From positions 1-28,105 of the forward strand of contig CAYMEK010000060.1 in NCBI GenBank assembly GCA_964389305.1: a DNA stretch of 28,105 nucleotides, in the 5' to 3' direction. Below, piece by piece: positions 1 through 8,152 of this stretch. A program made the translations under genes and the position numbers. Source of the DNA: CAYMEK01 sp964389305 (lineage in GTDB: Bacteria; Spirochaetota; Spirochaetia; SZUA-6; DRHE01). The notes below the pieces were generated by a model. That model saw nothing but the letters and a program-made list of their open reading frames with translations, was not told where the DNA came from and made no database searches. Position 1 is the first letter of the stretch; the number at the start of each line of letters is the position of its first letter.

Positions 1-1434
1 TCCGGCCAGAGCGACGACAGCCGCCTCTTCCTTATGGCGAATGGCGTTCAACACCTTGTACTCCACGCCGGTTTTCTCGAGCAGTGAGGCCAGATGCTCG
101 CTGGCCTCGACACTGCGGGTACCTACCAGCACTGGACGCCCCTGCCGGTGGACTCGGAGAATTTCCTCGACAATGGCCTGCCACTTTGAGACCTGATCCG
201 CAAAGGCGCGGGTGGGGTAGATCCTGCGGCGGCAAGGCTTGTTCTCTGGAATCCAAACCACCGGCAGTTGGTAGATGTCCCACAGCTCCTGCATAGCCTC
301 TCGGGCTGTTCCGGTCATGCCTGCCAGTTTGTGGAAAAAGCGGTAAAAGCGCTGAAAGCTCAAGCGGGCCAGCGTTTCTGTGGGTGTGGTCATAGAAAGG
401 CTCTCTCTGGCCTCGATGAACTGATGGAGCCCCGCCTGCCAGGTTCGCTGCGGCATCTGCCTGCCTGTGAACTCATCCACTATAACGACCCGTCCGTCCT
501 GGATAACGTACTGATTGTCTCGATGGAAGAACTCCCGGGCGGTCAGGGCCTGACGGATCAACTCCATGTAACCGCTCGTTCCGCGAAACTGAGCCCGGGA
601 AGCCCGGATCTGCTCAATCAGGCTTTCCTTGAGCCTGGAATTGATCTCTATTTCCTTGTACTTCTTGTTTACCTCATAATCGATCCCGGGCTTTAGTTGA
701 GATGCTATCCCGTAAGCAACCTGGCAGGCTTCGATAAACACCTCGTTGGGCAGAGCCCGGGATATGATGAGGGGGGTAACCGCCTCGTCTATCAGGATAC
801 TGTCCGCCTCATCCACGATGCCGGTGTGGATGCCCCTCATGATCAGCCCGTGCTCGATACTGGCTTTATGTCCCAGGAGGGTAGCGATCTGCCTCCTCCC
901 GACCTGTTGGAAGTTGCCCAGCCAGAGACGATCTCGGAGGAAATCGGCGACGATTTCCTTGTTGGTCGTATAGGTTACTTCGTGCCGATATCCTTCCCGA
1001 CGCGCCGCCGGGTCCATTTCGCCCGTTACGCAGCCTGTAGAAACCCCGCAGAATCTATACAGCGGTCCCATCCACTTCCGGTCCCGCTCGGCCAGGTAAT
1101 CGTTGACCGTTATGATGTGGCACGGGAAACCGCTCCAACCGTTGAGTACGCTGGTCAGGGCTGCCGCGAGAGTCTTTCCTTCTCCGGTGGCCATCTCGGC
1201 GACATAGCCTCGNNNNNNNNNNNNNNNNNNNNNNNNNNNNNNNNNNNNNNNNNNNNNNNNNNNNNNNNNNNNNNNNNNNNNNNNNNNNNNNNNNNNNNNN
1301 NNNNNNNNNNNNTCCATGCCGGGCCCGCACGTGACAGATCCAATCAGTGCGTGCAGGCGTGCATCCAGGCCGGAGTACAGGGGTGAGGGATGTTTGATCG
1401 TCGTGCGGTAGTAATCTGCGGTCAATAGGTTCAC
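1..1434 (-). CDS. Divergent SecA-family translocase ATPase, 3' end outside the window, interrupted by an assembly gap
   Basis: Reading leftward from a GTG at 1434 gives 478 codons open to the window edge. After the gap the protein shows the SecA DEAD-motor signature: Walker A MATGEGKT, TVNDYLAERD, Walker B VDEADSILIDEA followed by TPLIIS, then YVIQDGRVVIVDEFTGR, KLAGMTGTA and PVLVGTRSVEASE. The ATPase core therefore looks intact up to the start of motor domain 2. The first 40 residues (starting VNLLTADYYRT) do not resemble the canonical SecA N-terminus, and the preprotein-crosslinking insert is about 15 residues shorter than in E. coli SecA by eye. I read it as a paralogue, not the housekeeping secA. 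The GTG is chosen because a TAG lies seven codons upstream in frame and AAGGGA sits 9 bases before it. It begins 31 bases after the M50 gene stop and is the last gene of the operon visible here. Family assignment is sure; the export role is inferred from neighbours. Confidence 0.88.
   Translation of the reverse strand, partial: MNLLTADYYRTTIKHPSPLYSGLDARLHALIGSVTCGPGMXXXXXXXXXXXXXXXXXXXXXXXXXXXXXXXXXXRGYVAEMATGEGKTLAAALTSVLNGWSGFPCHIITVNDYLAERDRKWMGPLYRFCGVSTGCVTGEMDPAARREGYRHEVTYTTNKEIVADFLRDRLWLGNFQQVGRRQIATLLGHKASIEHGLIMRGIHTGIVDEADSILIDEAVTPLIISRALPNEVFIEACQVAYGIASQLKPGIDYEVNKKYKEIEINSRLKESLIEQIRASRAQFRGTSGYMELIRQALTAREFFHRDNQYVIQDGRVVIVDEFTGRQMPQRTWQAGLHQFIEARESLSMTTPTETLARLSFQRFYRFFHKLAGMTGTAREAMQELWDIYQLPVVWIPENKPCRRRIYPTRAFADQVSKWQAIVEEILRVHRQGRPVLVGTRSVEASEHLASLLEKTGVEYKVLNAIRHKEEAAVVALAG
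1213..1312. other. Assembly gap (100 N) inside the SecA-like gene
   Basis: Exactly 100 N lie between codon 41 and the Walker A region. The reading frame is preserved if the gap is taken as 100 bases, but 100 N is a common placeholder for unknown length. Canonical SecA has more residues before its Walker A than this gene would have with a 100-base gap, so the real missing piece may be longer. Confidence 0.97.
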
Positions 1435-1465
1435 CGGTACGTTTCCCTTAAAGGGCTATAGAGGG

Positions 1466-3622
1466 CTAAAGCTGGTAGCGTTCCTGCAGCAGCTGCCGGA
1501 GCTTGCGGTATCCCTGCCGCAGCAGCGGCTCCGGCGGCAGCTTGAAGCGTACCCTGCCGGACCGGCCGTGATATAGTGAGGCTTCCGTATCCATCTCCAT
1601 GTCCAATTGCACCTCATAAAAGGGTTCTGCTGCCACAATGCCGCTGGAGTCAGTGACATCGACCGCTACCTCGCCTCCAGCCACGTACCCGAGTGCCACC
1701 GAAGGCAGCTCGGTCTGCTCCACGGGGATTTGCTTCATGCTCGACACCGGTAGGGTGACCTCAGCCTGGCCGGCCAGCCTGACCTCCGAAGAGCGTATCT
1801 CTTCGGAAAAAATTTCAGAGATGTCCCGTTGGGATACTACGGAGGTAAAACGGAATACTTCGTCGTTCACAATCTCACCGATCGGTGTACCCCGGTGGAT
1901 CCACATTCCCACCAAATCCTCCACCCCGGGAGCCACCCAGATTCCCCCGAACTCCGCCCGGACGATCAACTCGTCCTGCTCCTTGTTGAGCCGCGCCAGA
2001 CGCTTGCGGATGGTGACGATCAGGCTCTCGATTGCCTTCAGATCCGCCTGATTTCTCAACATGGCCTTTTGCCGCATAGCCTCTGCTTCTCTGAGCCTGG
2101 CCCGGATCTCCTTTATTTCATACGTCATTTCTTTGTTATGCAGGCGCACCAGGGCTTCCTGAGCCTGAATTCGGGAGCCGGAGGGAACGAGAATTTCATC
2201 GACATAGCCCTGGACATTGTTCACCACAATGGCGTGCTCGGCTGCCTCCAGTACGCCGGGTGCTTTGAAGCTGCTTGGGAAGGGAAGGAGGTAGAGCAGG
2301 CTGAGGGTGCCGACTATGGCCACGAGGCATGTCAACACGGCCCGCAGCCGTGTTCGCTCCAGATGGGGACTCGTGATTAGATAATGGATCAGGCGGATCA
2401 GGGGCGTTAAGACCCAGGCCACGGCACAAACTCCGGCCATGATGATCCCGAGCAGCAGGAAACGGTCAGCTACAAAGAGCAGAATGGTTGTGAATACCAC
2501 CAGCTTGTACAGACCACTAAGAATACCGAAGAAGGTCAGCCAAAAGGCTTCATTGAGACTGGCAGCCGGGCTCTGGGATTGTTTGTACCCGAAGAGGTAT
2601 CTCTCTACCAGATGCCGCAGATGCTGGGAGGACTGGGTGTGGAGGTTTGGGATATCCAAAAGGTCGGAAAGAATGTAGTAGCCGTCGAAACGCAGCAGGG
2701 GGTTGATGTTGAACACGATAGTAGAAACCGAGGCGATGAAGATCATGTTGTAAGCCAGCGAGTGGATGACGCCCGAACCGGTGTTGGCCCAGACGAAGAC
2801 CGCACAGGCGGCTACAAATACTTCTGTGATCATCCCGGCCGCCCCAACCAGGACCCGTTTCCATTTGCTCCGGAACGCCCAGGCGGCCGTGGCGTCCATG
2901 TAGGGAAGGGGATTGAAGATCAGAAACATGATCCCCATAGTGTGTACTTCCCCTCCGAATCTCCGCACGGTAAAGGCATGTCCGAACTCGTGCAGGCTTT
3001 TGATCAGGATCAAAGCCAGATAGAGTAGGGGCAGGTTTGCCGGAGCCAGGATGCCCTGTGTCTGTACGCCGAACTCCGCCCAATTGTCGATGGCTACCTT
3101 GATGGCGCCGGCCACCACGCCGATCCAGAGTATCGCCCCGAAGGGGCTCATCAGTAGGCGAGCGAAGGGAAGTAGACGTTTCAGCAGCACGTCCGGGTCG
3201 AACAGGGGAATGCGGAAGAACATGATACTCATCAGGGTCGCCTGGCGTATCTTCTGCTTCCGCTCCTTGTAGCGCTCGAACAGCTTGGCGCTGTCGGCAG
3301 GCAACTGGTAGTGCAGAAGGTTGGCGTGATAGAGCTGGGCGAGCAGGTGAATCACGTCTTCCTGGCCGGGTGCCTCTTCCGGATCTTGATTCATCACTTC
3401 CTTCCAGACCTCTTCGACTGTCCGGTCCAAAGTGAGGCGGGCCACAAACCGATACGCCGCCGGGCGCAGCCGGAAGAACTGGTTGTTGAACGGATCGTGC
3501 AGTATGTACCACAGAGCGCCTCGGAACCTCTGCCGCTTGATCTTTACACTCGAACGCAGGCAGAGGCGCTGATCTGCGATTCGGTACCAGGATTCGTGAA
3601 ATATTTTACTTTCTTCTATCAT
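1466..3622 (-). CDS. PqqD-like / M50 site-2-type metalloprotease fused to an HlyD adaptor module
   Basis: A 718-residue integral membrane protein. Residues about 35-105 resemble the PqqD/RiPP-recognition winged helix (DPFNNQFFRLRPAAY, then a TVEEVW helix and an LLAQLYHANLL helix). Residues about 160-450 are a multi-pass membrane domain with the site-2 protease zinc motif HEFGH at 211-215 and the distal ligand motif NPLLRFDG at 307-314. From about 455 onward comes a lipoyl/HlyD-like region (VQGYVDEILVPSGSRIQ), a coiled coil at about 500-550 and a beta-rich tail. M50-HlyD fusions are known from peptide-export and RiPP-type loci; the cleaved substrate here is unknown. The gene starts 11 bases after the GAF-HlyD stop with no strong ribosome binding site, so translation is probably coupled. 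It may process or escort cargo for the neighbouring SecA/TolC machinery, which is inference. Confidence 0.85.
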   Translation of the reverse strand: MIEESKIFHESWYRIADQRLCLRSSVKIKRQRFRGALWYILHDPFNNQFFRLRPAAYRFVARLTLDRTVEEVWKEVMNQDPEEAPGQEDVIHLLAQLYHANLLHYQLPADSAKLFERYKERKQKIRQATLMSIMFFRIPLFDPDVLLKRLLPFARLLMSPFGAILWIGVVAGAIKVAIDNWAEFGVQTQGILAPANLPLLYLALILIKSLHEFGHAFTVRRFGGEVHTMGIMFLIFNPLPYMDATAAWAFRSKWKRVLVGAAGMITEVFVAACAVFVWANTGSGVIHSLAYNMIFIASVSTIVFNINPLLRFDGYYILSDLLDIPNLHTQSSQHLRHLVERYLFGYKQSQSPAASLNEAFWLTFFGILSGLYKLVVFTTILLFVADRFLLLGIIMAGVCAVAWVLTPLIRLIHYLITSPHLERTRLRAVLTCLVAIVGTLSLLYLLPFPSSFKAPGVLEAAEHAIVVNNVQGYVDEILVPSGSRIQAQEALVRLHNKEMTYEIKEIRARLREAEAMRQKAMLRNQADLKAIESLIVTIRKRLARLNKEQDELIVRAEFGGIWVAPGVEDLVGMWIHRGTPIGEIVNDEVFRFTSVVSQRDISEIFSEEIRSSEVRLAGQAEVTLPVSSMKQIPVEQTELPSVALGYVAGGEVAVDVTDSSGIVAAEPFYEVQLDMEMDTEASLYHGRSGRVRFKLPPEPLLRQGYRKLRQLLQERYQL

Positions 3623-3633
3623 TTATTCACAAA

Positions 3634-5499
3634 TTACAACCACAGCCGCAGGCGTAGGAAATCCACGGTGCGATGGGTCAGAATCCAAAGCGGACTCCGC
3701 ATTCCGACGTTCAGTTTGGCAATGCCGGTCATGCCGGGACGCCACCACGGCTGAGTTCCACCGGGAAACTCGCAGTTCACTATGAAAATATTGCCCTTCT
3801 CCTTAGCGACCGCCACCGGCTCCATGCGGAACATCCGGATCGGATAGGTCTCCTGGGGCCGGCTGGCCAGGGCAATTCCGCCCTCAGCGGACCCTTCTAT
3901 CTGGTGAATATCGGTTTCGCTCACTTCCAGCTCTACATAGACTCGGTCGATCCGAGCCAGCTTAAACAACATATCCCCCTGCTTTACCGGCGAACCGATT
4001 CGCTCCATCAAGTCTCCCTCAACGATCACGGCGGAAAAGGGAGCTCGCACCACGGACTGGCTAAGCTGGTAGCGCACCAGCTCGTGCCGGGCAGCGGATT
4101 GTTCGTACAGGGCTTGGCTGATCCGCATATCCGCAGGAGAGTTGGCCCCCCGAGCCTTTTCAAACTCACTCAGGTAGCGGTTCTTCTCGGCGATCAACTC
4201 GGCCTCTCGGAGACGAAGATTCGTTTGATCGAGATTCAGAAGCTCCTCCCCTTCGACAACCTCGTCCCCCACCCGAAAAAGAACTCTTTCGATATGCCCG
4301 TCAAAAGGCGCGGTTAGATACGCTACGTCGTCGGTACGCAGGATAGCCGGGGCCTTCACACGGTAGGGAAAGCGTCCGAAGACTGTCACACCGATGACAA
4401 GCGCCACAATGATGGCAATTGCCTTGAGTCCGGTGTGCTCATAGCCGATCAGGCTTCCCAGCTTTTCCCGCAAGCCTGCTGCCAGGCGAGCGCCAAACCA
4501 GCGATCGTGATGCTTCAGATCGGACAACCTCCGAGCTGCCTGATTGCAGGAAAGCCGGAGCAGCCGTAGCTCGTTTTCGGAAAAAGGCGAAGCATTGCGC
4601 TCGCAGGTGCACACGGCAATCGGTTCCTCGTCCACTCGCAGCGGAAGAGAGCAGATGTGGCTCACATCCTCGGCCCGGGCGAAAGCGCGATGATCCCGGC
4701 TGATGGTGCCGCCGCTATGCTGCTCGGGCACCACGATTTCGCTATTCTGATCCAGTGACTCTTCCATTACCGCTTCCAACAGCTGTACCGCCTCGGTCTT
4801 TCGATCGAAGTGGTCTACATGACTGATCGTCTGCAAACGTATATAGCCCTTGCTTAACCAGCCAAGGCTCACCCGCTCACAGTGGTGCCGCGCGGCCAGC
4901 TCATTGCAGAAAGTCATGGCGGCGGCCAGGAAGCGTTTCTCGGCGTTGATCAGGACCATTAGGTCCATTACATCGGCGAAATGCTCGACTCGAGTCTTGG
5001 ACTCCAACGCAATCCGCTGCAGCTGATAGCTGGCCGGCACATCGGAAACCAGCTGGAGGCGTTTGAGTTTTTCGATGGATTCGGCTTCGGTCCCCGCCTT
5101 CAGTGACAAGGCTGTCAGGCAGTCCTCGGTCCCTGTATCGGTGATCAAGCGGGCAGCCAAAACCTCCTCTCCGTCCTGTTCCATCCGGGCGGCTCCATCC
5201 TTGAGGCAGCTGCCCGCCAGGCCATCCAGCCGAGCGATCAGGGATTCGGCGGAGGAGCCTGTCACCAGGCTGGGCGGGGAGGCAGCCAGAACGCGCCAGG
5301 CGGTCCCTTTGCCCTCCTCCCGCACGATAATCACACCGTTTACGGCGTCGGTTATAGTGACCAGAATATGGAGATAGGCAGACCAAAATTGGGCAGGACT
5401 GCCTGCAAAGCGGCGTAGGCGCTGCAAGTCCTCCAGTGAGCGTACATACCTGTTATCAGGACGCCCCAGCGGCTTGCCGCCGGAGCGAGCTCGTCTCAT
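3634..5499 (-). CDS. GAF-domain protein fused to an inner-membrane HlyD-type adaptor
   Basis: A 621-residue protein. Residues 1-165 form a poorly recognised cytoplasmic region. Residues about 170-330 resemble a GAF sensor domain, with an FLAAAMTFCNELA helix, SLGWLSKGYIRLQ, ICSLPLRVDEEPIAVCTCE and FSENELRLLRL. A single membrane helix lies at about 358-376 (IAIIVALVIGVTVFG). The periplasmic part is a membrane-fusion protein: first lipoyl half TAPFDGHIERVLFRVGDEV, a short coiled hairpin, second half VRAPFSAVIVEGDL, then the beta-barrel. The ATG at 5499 has a strong GGAGG five bases upstream. It sits between the soluble HlyD gene (16-base spacer) and the M50 gene (11-base spacer). A cytoplasmic small-molecule or redox sensor tied to an adaptor suggests ligand control of export; the ligand is unknown. 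Confidence 0.82.
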   Translation of the reverse strand: MRRARSGGKPLGRPDNRYVRSLEDLQRLRRFAGSPAQFWSAYLHILVTITDAVNGVIIVREEGKGTAWRVLAASPPSLVTGSSAESLIARLDGLAGSCLKDGAARMEQDGEEVLAARLITDTGTEDCLTALSLKAGTEAESIEKLKRLQLVSDVPASYQLQRIALESKTRVEHFADVMDLMVLINAEKRFLAAAMTFCNELAARHHCERVSLGWLSKGYIRLQTISHVDHFDRKTEAVQLLEAVMEESLDQNSEIVVPEQHSGGTISRDHRAFARAEDVSHICSLPLRVDEEPIAVCTCERNASPFSENELRLLRLSCNQAARRLSDLKHHDRWFGARLAAGLREKLGSLIGYEHTGLKAIAIIVALVIGVTVFGRFPYRVKAPAILRTDDVAYLTAPFDGHIERVLFRVGDEVVEGEELLNLDQTNLRLREAELIAEKNRYLSEFEKARGANSPADMRISQALYEQSAARHELVRYQLSQSVVRAPFSAVIVEGDLMERIGSPVKQGDMLFKLARIDRVYVELEVSETDIHQIEGSAEGGIALASRPQETYPIRMFRMEPVAVAKEKGNIFIVNCEFPGGTQPWWRPGMTGIAKLNVGMRSPLWILTHRTVDFLRLRLWL

Positions 5500-5515
5500 C
5501 TTACCTCCTCGGCAT

Positions 5516-6328
5516 TCATTTTAACAGCAGCGTACCGGTTAGACCCGGGTTTATATGGCCTTCCCTGTTATCGAATAACACCTTTACCTCCCGCAATCCG
5601 CTGGATGGATCTACTAAAGGAGAGACATATTCTACCGTCCCCAGGAGGATGTTCGGATTTGCCACCCCCTCGATCTTGATTTTAACACTCATGTCCGGTC
5701 TCAATTGCCTCGAGACTGCAGCTTCCATGTGGACGACCAGGCGGCACTTGGAAGTGTCGGCGATGCGAATCAGCGGCTCCTGGGGGTTGCAGTTCTCTCC
5801 GACTTCGAGAAATACCTTGACAATCACCCCGTCAAAAGGTGCTCGAATGATTCGTTTCTGAAGCTGAGCCTGGGCGATGCGGTACTCGAGCTGTTCCCGC
5901 TCCTCGGCGACGAGCAGTCGCTCCAGCTCCGCCCGGGCCAGCTTGTGCTCCAATTCCTTCTGCTGGAGCTCCTCAAATGAAACCGACCGGGTTGATTGAA
6001 AGAGCTGACGCGTGGCTTCCAGGTCCGTTTCCAGGGTTTCTACCCGATGCCTCGCGGCATCTACTTCCACCTTGCTTTCGGCGATCAATCGTCGCCGTTC
6101 GACCTCGAGGGTCTGCTCTTCTCGCTCGAGCTCCAGGATAACTTCACCCTGTTTGACGGCTTCTCCTTCCTTGCAATTGATCACGGCAACCATTCCGGCC
6201 ACCGTTGTGCTCAAGGTCGCGTCCTTGTAAGGTTCGGTGATTCCGCGGGGCGTCCAGGCTTGCGGAAAAACTCCCGCAGGGACGCCCATGAGTAGGGCCA
6301 AGATGAGTACAGGCAGCTGCACTTTCAC
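5516..6328 (-). CDS. Exported HlyD/RND-type periplasmic adaptor (membrane fusion protein)
   Basis: The 270-residue product starts with a clear signal peptide (VKVQLPVLILALLMGVPAG, then FPQA). It continues with a lipoyl half (STTVAGMVAVINCKEGEAVKQG), a long coiled-coil hairpin at about 70-155 rich in Glu, Arg and Leu, a second lipoyl half (IIRAPFDGVIVKVFLEVGE) and a beta-barrel. That is the standard layout of adaptors that dock onto TolC. I chose the GTG at 6328, not the upstream in-frame TTG at 6340, because GAGG lies six bases before it and the signal peptide then has the usual short basic start. It is the first gene of the leftward operon and faces tolC, so it is a good candidate for the periplasmic bridge between the inner-membrane components and the channel. 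With no RND or ABC pump nearby, it probably serves the SecA/M50 set. Confidence 0.87.
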   Translation of the reverse strand: MKVQLPVLILALLMGVPAGVFPQAWTPRGITEPYKDATLSTTVAGMVAVINCKEGEAVKQGEVILELEREEQTLEVERRRLIAESKVEVDAARHRVETLETDLEATRQLFQSTRSVSFEELQQKELEHKLARAELERLLVAEEREQLEYRIAQAQLQKRIIRAPFDGVIVKVFLEVGENCNPQEPLIRIADTSKCRLVVHMEAAVSRQLRPDMSVKIKIEGVANPNILLGTVEYVSPLVDPSSGLREVKVLFDNREGHINPGLTGTLLLK

Positions 6329-6385
6329 GCTACACCTCAATCGGTCGACACTGTTTATGGATACCCGCTGTGAAAACTACTGTCT

Positions 6386-6414
6386 ATCTTATCTGACTCA
6401 CCCGAGTAATGCAA
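6386..6414 (-). promoter_or_regulatory. Candidate promoter of the HlyD / GAF-HlyD / M50 / SecA operon
   Basis: On the minus strand TTGCAT (6414-6409) and TAAGAT (6391-6386) are separated by 17 bases, about 55 bases upstream of the GTG at 6328. The match to sigma-70 boxes is moderate. The surrounding 6329-6544 stretch has no gene and must hold the control of both this operon and divergent tolC. Confidence 0.45.
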
Positions 6415-6499
6415 AGGCATTTTGATGTCCATATATTCCGTCAACCCAAAAAATCGTATCGCTCCCACAGTATTTCCTTTTTTTCTCGCTGACTTCTTC

Positions 6500-6505
6500 T
6501 ATAAT
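6500..6505 (+). promoter_or_regulatory. Candidate -10 box for tolC
   Basis: A perfect TATAAT lies 39 bases before the chosen tolC start. The -35 position holds only a T-rich run with no good hexamer, so the promoter may need an activator. That would suit regulated expression together with the divergent operon. Confidence 0.4.
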
Positions 6506-6544
6506 ATGGGCAAAATAGGGACAAGACCTTGTTTGGAGGCCTTC

Positions 6545-8125
6545 ATGAATAGTTCCCGTATAGGCTTGGCTTTCTTCTTGATCGTGTTTTTTTGTCGTAC
6601 CGGTCCGCAGTCGCCCGCGTGGGCAGAAGAGCAGGAAAGAGCTGTTGCGGAGTTGACGCTGACGGCGTTTGTTCAGGAAGTAGTACGCTTCAACCCGGCA
6701 GTTCAGGAGGCCCGCTTGAGGTACCTGATCAGCCGCAAAGAGGCAAGGGCCGAATGGGGCACCTTTGAGCCCGAGCTGGTGGGTAGCTATGACCGGAACA
6801 AGCTCGAGCGAGAAAATACGACCCTTCAGCTCCTAGAGCAGTTGGGCAGCCTCGATTACTGGGAAGAAAACGAAGAGTACGGCCTGGGTTTGGAAGGAAA
6901 GTTCTTCAGCGGTGGAACGTACAGGATAGGCTACTCGTTGAAGAAGATGGATAACACGAAGATCGATGAACGAGGAATTGAGCGCGAATATGAGTCCTTC
7001 TTCGGTGTTTCCGGAGAGCAGCCGCTGTTGAGAGGCCTTACCCACGGGGCTCCGATGGCCGGAGTTCGAGCCGCCATGCAGGACCGTTTTATCGCCTTTC
7101 ACAGTTATCGAAGGCAGCTGATGGAAACCATATCACAAGCTGAATCCGCCTACTGGAATCTGTCTTTCGCGCAGGAAGTATACCGCATGAGCACCGATTC
7201 GGTGGAAATAGCGAAGAAAATCGTTGAAGACAATCGGGAGCGGGTGCGGGCCGGGAAGATGACGGAGCTGGATCTGATGGAGGCCGAAGCGGAGCTCGCG
7301 ATACGTATCGCCCAGCAGGCTAGTGCCCGGCAAGACCTTCTCGATGCTATGATTCAAGTGAAGCTGCTCCTGTCTGATCTTGAGCTCGGCGAGGATCAGC
7401 AGTTCATGGCTGTAGATCCTCTGGCACTTTCTTCTCTTGAAGACTGGAGCCGGGAAGAGCAACGCCAGTTCTCCGTGAAATGGGCGTTGCGAGCCCAGCC
7501 GGACTATATGATGCGTTGGGAGGAGCTTCAGCGAGAAATGATAGTGTGGGGATATCAAAAGGACCAACTGCTGCCGGATTTGAACCTCAAGGCCAGCTAC
7601 GGCCTCAGAGGGCTGGAGGATTCTTTCAAGGGATCACTGGATAAGGTTGGAACTCTGGATTTTCCTTCCTGGTCCTTGGGAGTTGAAATGAGGATCCCCC
7701 TTCTTGCCGGTGTTCGCGAAAAGAACAATCTGGAAGCGTCGAGCATGAGAAAAAAGCTGGCTGAGCTGCGGCTCGCGGCCACGAAGTACGAGATCGTCAA
7801 TTCCATCGAAACCTTGATACAAAGGGTAGCCACGCTAAGGCAGCGCATCCAAAACGCCCAAAAGGTCGTGGAGTTCAGGAAACGTCTGCTGGACGTCGAG
7901 CTATCCCGCCTGGAAGCGGGTAAGAGCACGCCGCGCCTGGTCTATCAGGCAGAAGACCAGCTCAGCGAAGCCCGGCGATGGGAACTGGAGAGCCTGGTCC
8001 AATTCAGAGAGGCCTTCGTGCAGCTGGCCTACTTTCGCGGGTCCGTGCTTTTGGATAAAGGCCTGGAAAGCATGGTAGGGGAACAGGTAGTTCTGGATGA
8101 CCATCTGATCTACGGGTGGGATTAG
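6545..8125 (+). CDS. TolC-family outer membrane channel protein
   Basis: The 526-residue product has a signal peptide (MNSSRIGLAFFLIVFFC, cut probably after SPAWA). It has two outer-membrane-efflux repeats with long helices, for example AESAYWNLSFAQEVYRM and the pair QARxDLLDAMIQVKLLL / KKLAELRLAATKYEIVNSIE, and a second-repeat strand ASYGLRGLE. The length fits TolC-type trimers that form a beta-barrel and a periplasmic tunnel. A longer reading frame begins at 6422, but the ATG at 6545 has GGAGG five bases upstream and begins the signal peptide, so the longer version is unlikely. It is transcribed away from the HlyD/SecA operon across a shared intergenic region, the usual arrangement of exporter genes with their channel. 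Family is clear; partnership with the operon is inferred. Confidence 0.9.
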   Translation: MNSSRIGLAFFLIVFFCRTGPQSPAWAEEQERAVAELTLTAFVQEVVRFNPAVQEARLRYLISRKEARAEWGTFEPELVGSYDRNKLERENTTLQLLEQLGSLDYWEENEEYGLGLEGKFFSGGTYRIGYSLKKMDNTKIDERGIEREYESFFGVSGEQPLLRGLTHGAPMAGVRAAMQDRFIAFHSYRRQLMETISQAESAYWNLSFAQEVYRMSTDSVEIAKKIVEDNRERVRAGKMTELDLMEAEAELAIRIAQQASARQDLLDAMIQVKLLLSDLELGEDQQFMAVDPLALSSLEDWSREEQRQFSVKWALRAQPDYMMRWEELQREMIVWGYQKDQLLPDLNLKASYGLRGLEDSFKGSLDKVGTLDFPSWSLGVEMRIPLLAGVREKNNLEASSMRKKLAELRLAATKYEIVNSIETLIQRVATLRQRIQNAQKVVEFRKRLLDVELSRLEAGKSTPRLVYQAEDQLSEARRWELESLVQFREAFVQLAYFRGSVLLDKGLESMVGEQVVLDDHLIYGWD

Positions 8126-8152
8126 CGTAAAAATCCTTTGCCGGAGGAAACG

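Noticed and set aside
2550..3512. A 320-residue minus-strand frame inside the M50-HlyD gene
   Set aside because: Composition is Arg/Pro/Gly-rich with no motif, while the overlapping frame has clear HEFGH and HlyD features.
6422..6544. N-terminal extension of TolC from a TTG at 6422
   Set aside because: The extension would cover the -10 box and precede a perfect signal peptide that has its own strong ribosome binding site at 6545.
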